From the NCBI GenBank assembly GCA_023421075.1, contig JAEZUM010000023.1, forward strand, positions 62,001-126,000: 64,000 nt of DNA, given 5' to 3'. The DNA is from Bacillota bacterium. Lineage in GTDB: Bacteria > Bacillota > Clostridia > Lachnospirales > Lachnospiraceae. Positions 60,166-64,000 of this stretch are shown piece by piece. The notes beneath the pieces are model-generated. The model was given only the letters and a program-made list of their open reading frames with translations, ran no database searches and was not told the origin of the DNA. The position numbers were made by a program, and so were the translations under genes. Every line of letters starts with the position of its first letter. Position 1 is the stretch's first letter.

Positions 60166-61764
60166 ATGAAACATGCAAAAAAAATCATGTGTCTGCTTCT
60201 AGTATTCGTATTGGGGATAGCTGCGCTGGCGGGTTGCAGTGGAAGCAAGGAAAACAGTACTGAAGAAAAAGCTACGACAAATCCGGTAGATGACAGTACA
60301 ACATCAGAGGATGTTGAAGCCTCGAAAGATGACGGCAAATTACTTAAATGTCGTATCGTACAGCCAGGTACATTGCCTGCAGATTATGATACTGCCATTG
60401 CAGCTGTCAATAAGAAATTACAAGCAGACGGAGTTAATATTGAGGTTTCTGTGACCCGTATCCCCTGGGATTCCTATACGGAGAAACTGAATCTGATGCT
60501 GACTACAGGGGAAGAATTCGAGCTACTGCATGTTATGCAGGATGTTAAGAATTTGTCTTCTATTGCGGGGATGGATGCAATAATCCCCATAGACGAGTAT
60601 TTTGATAAGTATCCGAATCTGGTATCCAAATTCACGAAGGAGCAATGGCAGGGCACGCTTTACAATGGGAAACATTATGCTGTGCCATGTACATGGATAT
60701 CCTTTGACAATGCAATGTCCAGACTTAATCTGCGTGCGGATGTTATGAGAGCGGTTGGATATGACGAATTCCCGAGTGACAGTGTTGATGATGTGATTGA
60801 TCTGATGAAGAAGTCTCAGGACTACATTCTGGATGAGACAGGAATAAAGGCATATCATTGGTTCCACCAGAATCAGGATACAGCACATTGGCTTCACAGA
60901 ACATATGATACATATCCGTTCTATGTAGAAAACAGCCTTGGAATCGTTTTGGTTCGTCAGGATGGTACAATTGATTCCTACTATGAGTCTGAGGAATTCA
61001 AGAAGGATGCTGATACATATTACAAAATGTATAAGGAAGGTCTGATTAACCCTGATATACTGAATATGGACTCTCAGGTAAAGTATAGTTCCGCTGATCA
61101 AGGTGCTTTGTTACCATCTCAGACGTTTGATCCGTATCAAGGTGCAACAATTATGAAAAACACTGATTTAGAGAATGTTGATGTTGATTGGTTCAGAATG
61201 AATCCTGAAAAGCCTGAGATGCTCTATACCTACTGCCAGAACCTGAATGCAATTTCTTCTACTGCTGAGAATCCGGAGGCTGGTTTGATGTTTTTAAACT
61301 GGCTGTATGAAAGCAAGGAAAATCATGATTTGTTCCACTATGGTATTGAGGGTACACATTATAAGGCCGTTGGTGATGACAGAATGGAAGTGATTCGGGG
61401 TGAGGATGGCAACGCTCTTTACTTTATGGATACATGGATGACAGGTTATTTACCGTATATGCGCTATGCAGAGGATACACCTGAAAATCATATCGAATAC
61501 ATGACCTACAAAGCTGACAATATCGTTGTATCCCCTGTAGCCGGATTCATCTTTGATGCGTCAAATGTGGAAGCAGAATTGACTAATCTTCAGACTGAAA
61601 TCATTTCATCCATTTATCCGATTAAGGTAGGCATGGTTTCTTACGAGGAGAATATTGATAATGCGATTGCAAAGTTAAAGGCGGCCGGATTGGATGCATA
61701 TCTGGAGGAATACCGTAAACAGTTCAGAGCTTATGTAGAAGCTAATCCGGATGTAATAAAATAA
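60166..61764 (+). CDS. Extracellular sugar-binding lipoprotein of the ABC importer
   Basis: A signal peptide ends in the lipobox A-L-A-G-C near residue 24, then a Ser/Glu/Thr-rich linker to about 55. The rest resembles a large family-1 solute-binding protein, with typical extended lobes. At 532 residues it belongs to the long LplA-type group that binds oligosaccharides and pectin or xylan fragments. AAAGGAGAGG precedes the ATG. It follows the permeases by 79 bp. It delivers its ligand to the two permeases above. Confidence 0.93.
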   Translation: MKHAKKIMCLLLVFVLGIAALAGCSGSKENSTEEKATTNPVDDSTTSEDVEASKDDGKLLKCRIVQPGTLPADYDTAIAAVNKKLQADGVNIEVSVTRIPWDSYTEKLNLMLTTGEEFELLHVMQDVKNLSSIAGMDAIIPIDEYFDKYPNLVSKFTKEQWQGTLYNGKHYAVPCTWISFDNAMSRLNLRADVMRAVGYDEFPSDSVDDVIDLMKKSQDYILDETGIKAYHWFHQNQDTAHWLHRTYDTYPFYVENSLGIVLVRQDGTIDSYYESEEFKKDADTYYKMYKEGLINPDILNMDSQVKYSSADQGALLPSQTFDPYQGATIMKNTDLENVDVDWFRMNPEKPEMLYTYCQNLNAISSTAENPEAGLMFLNWLYESKENHDLFHYGIEGTHYKAVGDDRMEVIRGEDGNALYFMDTWMTGYLPYMRYAEDTPENHIEYMTYKADNIVVSPVAGFIFDASNVEAELTNLQTEIISSIYPIKVGMVSYEENIDNAIAKLKAAGLDAYLEEYRKQFRAYVEANPDVIK

Positions 61765-61789
61765 ACATATAATCAGAATTGCTGTTTGT

Positions 61790-61864
61790 TAGGCGCGGGC
61801 ACATCAGCTCGCGCCTATAATTTATGACAATAGAAAGTTCGTGAAGAATGCTTTCTATTGTTTT
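61790..61864 (+). terminator. Two hairpins behind the binding-protein gene
   Basis: TAGGCGCG/CGCGCCTA (61790-61817) and CAATAGAAAG/CTTTCTATTG (61828-61860), the second followed by TTTT. They would cut expression of the downstream GH3 gene relative to the binding protein. Confidence 0.65.
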
Positions 61865-61895
61865 GACGGGTGTACAGCATACGAGGAGAGAGAAT

Positions 61896-64000
61896 ATGAT
61901 GATGTATCAAGATGCAACGAAATCACCACGAGAACGAGCCAATGATTTGCTCTCGCGGATGACATTACAGGAAAAGGTAGGGCAGATTAATCAAAGGTTG
62001 TTGGGATTTTCTGTCTATGAAAGACATGGAGATGATATCTCCCTCACGGATGAACTGAAAGAAGAAGTGGGGAAACATGGTGGGCTGGGTGTGCTTTATG
62101 GCTTATATCGAGCCGACCCATGGTCACAAAGAGATTTTGAGTCGGGACTGTATGGGACTTATATGAAGAAGGCATATAATCTTGTTCAGCGCTATGTGAT
62201 TGAACATTCACGCTTCAGTATCCCGATGCTGTTGAGTACAGAGTGTCCTCATGGACATCAGGCCTTGGATGGCTATTTGCTACCGGTGAATCTGGCTATG
62301 GGAGCTACCTGGAACCCGGAGTTGATCAGAAAAGCTTATCGTGTATGTGGTAAACAGATGAAGGAGTTGGGGACGGATTTCGCGTTAATCTCTATGCTGG
62401 ATGTGCTAAGAGATCCTAGGTGGGGAAGGAGTGAAGAATGCTATTCTGAAGACCCTTATCTTGCGGCATCTATGGCAAAAGAAGCGGTAACAGGTTGCCA
62501 AGAGGTAGGGGTGCCGGTGGTTTCGAAGCACTTTTGTGCACAGGGAGAGACCACGGGGGGAATCAATGCCAGTGCTGCAAGAATCGGAGGAAGAGAGTTA
62601 AGAGAAATACATCTTCTTACAATGAAAGCCTGCTGTGAAGCAAAGGTAGCAGGTGTAATGGCTGCATATAATGAGATTGATGGTATATTCTGCCATGGTA
62701 ATAAGGAGTTATTACAGGATATTTTACGTGGAGAGCTGGGCTTTACCGGTATGGTCATGGCGGACGGCGTTGCCATAGACAGGCTAGATGTGTTGACGGG
62801 AGATTCGGCAGCCTCGGGAGCTATGGCATTGAAAGCCGGAGTAGATATCAGTCTTTGGGATGAAGCGTTTTCGCATCTTGAAGAGGCTGTGGGACGAGGG
62901 CTAATTACAGAACAAGAAGTCAATCAGGCTGCTCTGCGGGTGCTGGAAATGAAGTTTGAAAGAGGATTATTTGAACACCCGTATTTGAATGAATCAGAAC
63001 CAGAGGAATTTTCTTATAAGAAATATTCGGAGAGTCTGGATTTGGCCCGAGAAAGTGCTGTTTTGCTAAAGCAAACCATTTTACCATTAAATAAAATGGG
63101 ATTGCGAGTCGCTGTAATTGGTCCCAATGCCGATAATCTGTACAATCAGCTAGGGGATTATACTCCGGCACAGCGGGTGGGTCAGGGAATTACTCTGTTG
63201 CGCGGCTTACAGGAGGAGTTCGGAAAAGAAAACGTGCTGTATGCGCAGGGATGCCAAGTTTGCGGAGACGATAGAACCGGTATTGATAACGCAATAGAAA
63301 CAGCAAAGAAATGTGATGTGGTAATTCTGGCATTAGGTGGTTCCTCTAGCAGGTTCGCAGGAGTTACTTTTGATAACAACGGTGCGGCGGTACCGAATGA
63401 CCTAGTGCAAATGGATTGCGGCGAGGGTGTGGATACAGTTTCTTTGCGGTTACCGGGAGTACAGGAGGAATTAGCAGAAGCTGTGTTTCATACAGGAAAG
63501 CAAGTGATATCGGTAATCATAGCAGGAAGACCTTATGTATTACCGGAGATCATTGAGAAATCCGGTGATGTGGTGTACGCTTTTTACCCAGGACCGATGG
63601 GCGGGAAGGCCCTGGCAGAGCTTCTGAGAGGAAAGTACTCTCCATCCGGTCGTCTTCCGGCTTCATTGCCCAGAAGTGTAGGACAACTCCCTTGTTATTA
63701 TAACCCGAAGAATTCATATCCAAAACCTTACTATCCGAATGAGGAGACAGGAGCATTGTATCCTTTTGGGTGGGGACTTTCCTATACCCAATTTGAGATT
63801 ACCAATGTAAGATTCCCATCGCCTATATTACAGTCTGCTCTGATAAATAAGGAACGGGGGTTGATTAACTTTACGGTAAAAAATCTCGGTAAGATGGATG
63901 CATATGCGGTACTTCAACTATTTATTCATGATGAACAGGCTAGCACAACGCGAAGAGTAAAAGAATTAAAGTCCTTCGAGAAGGTATTTGTACGAGCAGG
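61896..64000 (+). CDS. Glycoside hydrolase family 3 enzyme, 3' end beyond the window
   Basis: The frame stays open to the window edge after 701 codons. The first domain begins R-A-N-D-L-L-S-R-M-T-L-Q-E-K-V-G-Q, typical of GH3 beta-glucosidase/xylosidase enzymes; P-R-W-G-R and E-D-P follow near 170-190; the nucleophile aspartate is in M-A-D-G-V-A, near 290 (usually S-D). The second domain has A-V-L-L-K and the final part begins a fibronectin-III-like module. No signal peptide is present, so it acts on imported oligosaccharides. GAGGAGA lies 6 nt before the ATG. Confidence 0.93.
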   Translation, partial: MMMYQDATKSPRERANDLLSRMTLQEKVGQINQRLLGFSVYERHGDDISLTDELKEEVGKHGGLGVLYGLYRADPWSQRDFESGLYGTYMKKAYNLVQRYVIEHSRFSIPMLLSTECPHGHQALDGYLLPVNLAMGATWNPELIRKAYRVCGKQMKELGTDFALISMLDVLRDPRWGRSEECYSEDPYLAASMAKEAVTGCQEVGVPVVSKHFCAQGETTGGINASAARIGGRELREIHLLTMKACCEAKVAGVMAAYNEIDGIFCHGNKELLQDILRGELGFTGMVMADGVAIDRLDVLTGDSAASGAMALKAGVDISLWDEAFSHLEEAVGRGLITEQEVNQAALRVLEMKFERGLFEHPYLNESEPEEFSYKKYSESLDLARESAVLLKQTILPLNKMGLRVAVIGPNADNLYNQLGDYTPAQRVGQGITLLRGLQEEFGKENVLYAQGCQVCGDDRTGIDNAIETAKKCDVVILALGGSSSRFAGVTFDNNGAAVPNDLVQMDCGEGVDTVSLRLPGVQEELAEAVFHTGKQVISVIIAGRPYVLPEIIEKSGDVVYAFYPGPMGGKALAELLRGKYSPSGRLPASLPRSVGQLPCYYNPKNSYPKPYYPNEETGALYPFGWGLSYTQFEITNVRFPSPILQSALINKERGLINFTVKNLGKMDAYAVLQLFIHDEQASTTRRVKELKSFEKVFVRA

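Noticed and set aside
60147..61101. Minus-strand frames over the solute-binding protein gene
   Set aside because: Antisense to a clear lipoprotein gene with a strong ribosome binding site.
1..64000. CRISPR array, prophage, complete IS element, rRNA operon
   Set aside because: No regularly spaced repeat with spacers, no transposase, integrase, capsid or terminase gene, and no rRNA sequence seen on either strand.

Overview
The window looks like chromosome from an anaerobic, low-to-mid GC Clostridia, most like Lachnospiraceae. The grounds are AGGAGG-type ribosome binding sites, textbook sigma-A promoters, a Bacillus/Clostridium-type LexA box, hybrid cluster protein and hemerythrin genes, a c-di-GMP-I riboswitch, a Gram-positive exosortase (XrtG) locus, and several plant-sugar genes (araA/araB, GH2, GH3, CUT1 ABC importer). 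Placement below class level is inference.

Layout. 1-235: tail of an effector-binding regulator. 236-3000: AT-rich accessory island with three same-strand genes (unknown, GNAT acetyltransferase, PHP phosphoesterase), bounded by four copies of a 17-bp repeat and, further out, by mirrored GCAAACTWT motifs. 3000-4610: LexA-controlled DNA polymerase IV with a coupled small gene. 4829-6634: chemoreceptor. 6889-8534: TdeIII-like restriction-modification pair. 8865-17029: redox/nitrosative-stress group (hemerythrin, unknown, hcp, a secreted Big2 lipoprotein, Crp/Fnr regulator, nitroreductase). 17134-17390: a large fold-back element. 17409-24207: two-component system divergent from an ABC transporter and a ten-repeat PASTA membrane protein. 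24354-28740: arabinose kinase, isomerase and AraC regulator.

28797-38654 is the most striking region: an XrtG exosortase operon behind a c-di-GMP-I riboswitch. It holds a putative sorted substrate with a Firmicu-CTERM-like tail, XrtG, two family-2 glycosyltransferases, a degenerate-GGDEF membrane protein, a small PTPS-like protein, and a 1366-residue protein. That large protein joins a catalytically degenerate group II intron-type reverse-transcriptase-like domain, a PTPS-like domain that keeps its histidine triad, and a large PTPS-related membrane domain. Just beyond lie a discoidin-CotH lipoprotein and a PAS kinase/HD-GYP response-regulator pair, so c-di-GMP made or degraded by the cell probably controls this surface locus.

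43703-55061: esterase, GH2 hydrolase, Dabb protein, tRNA-Leu(CAG), a Cys-rich mini-protein, tRNA-Asn(GTT), a second ABC exporter plus two-component system, and an FAD oxidoreductase-Rieske fusion. 55321-64000: tRNA-Leu(AAG) with a decayed tandem repeat behind it, then a membrane AraC-type sensor regulator divergent from a CUT1 oligosaccharide importer (two permeases, binding lipoprotein) and a GH3 glycosidase that runs off the window. All homology statements are by eye; no database search was run.
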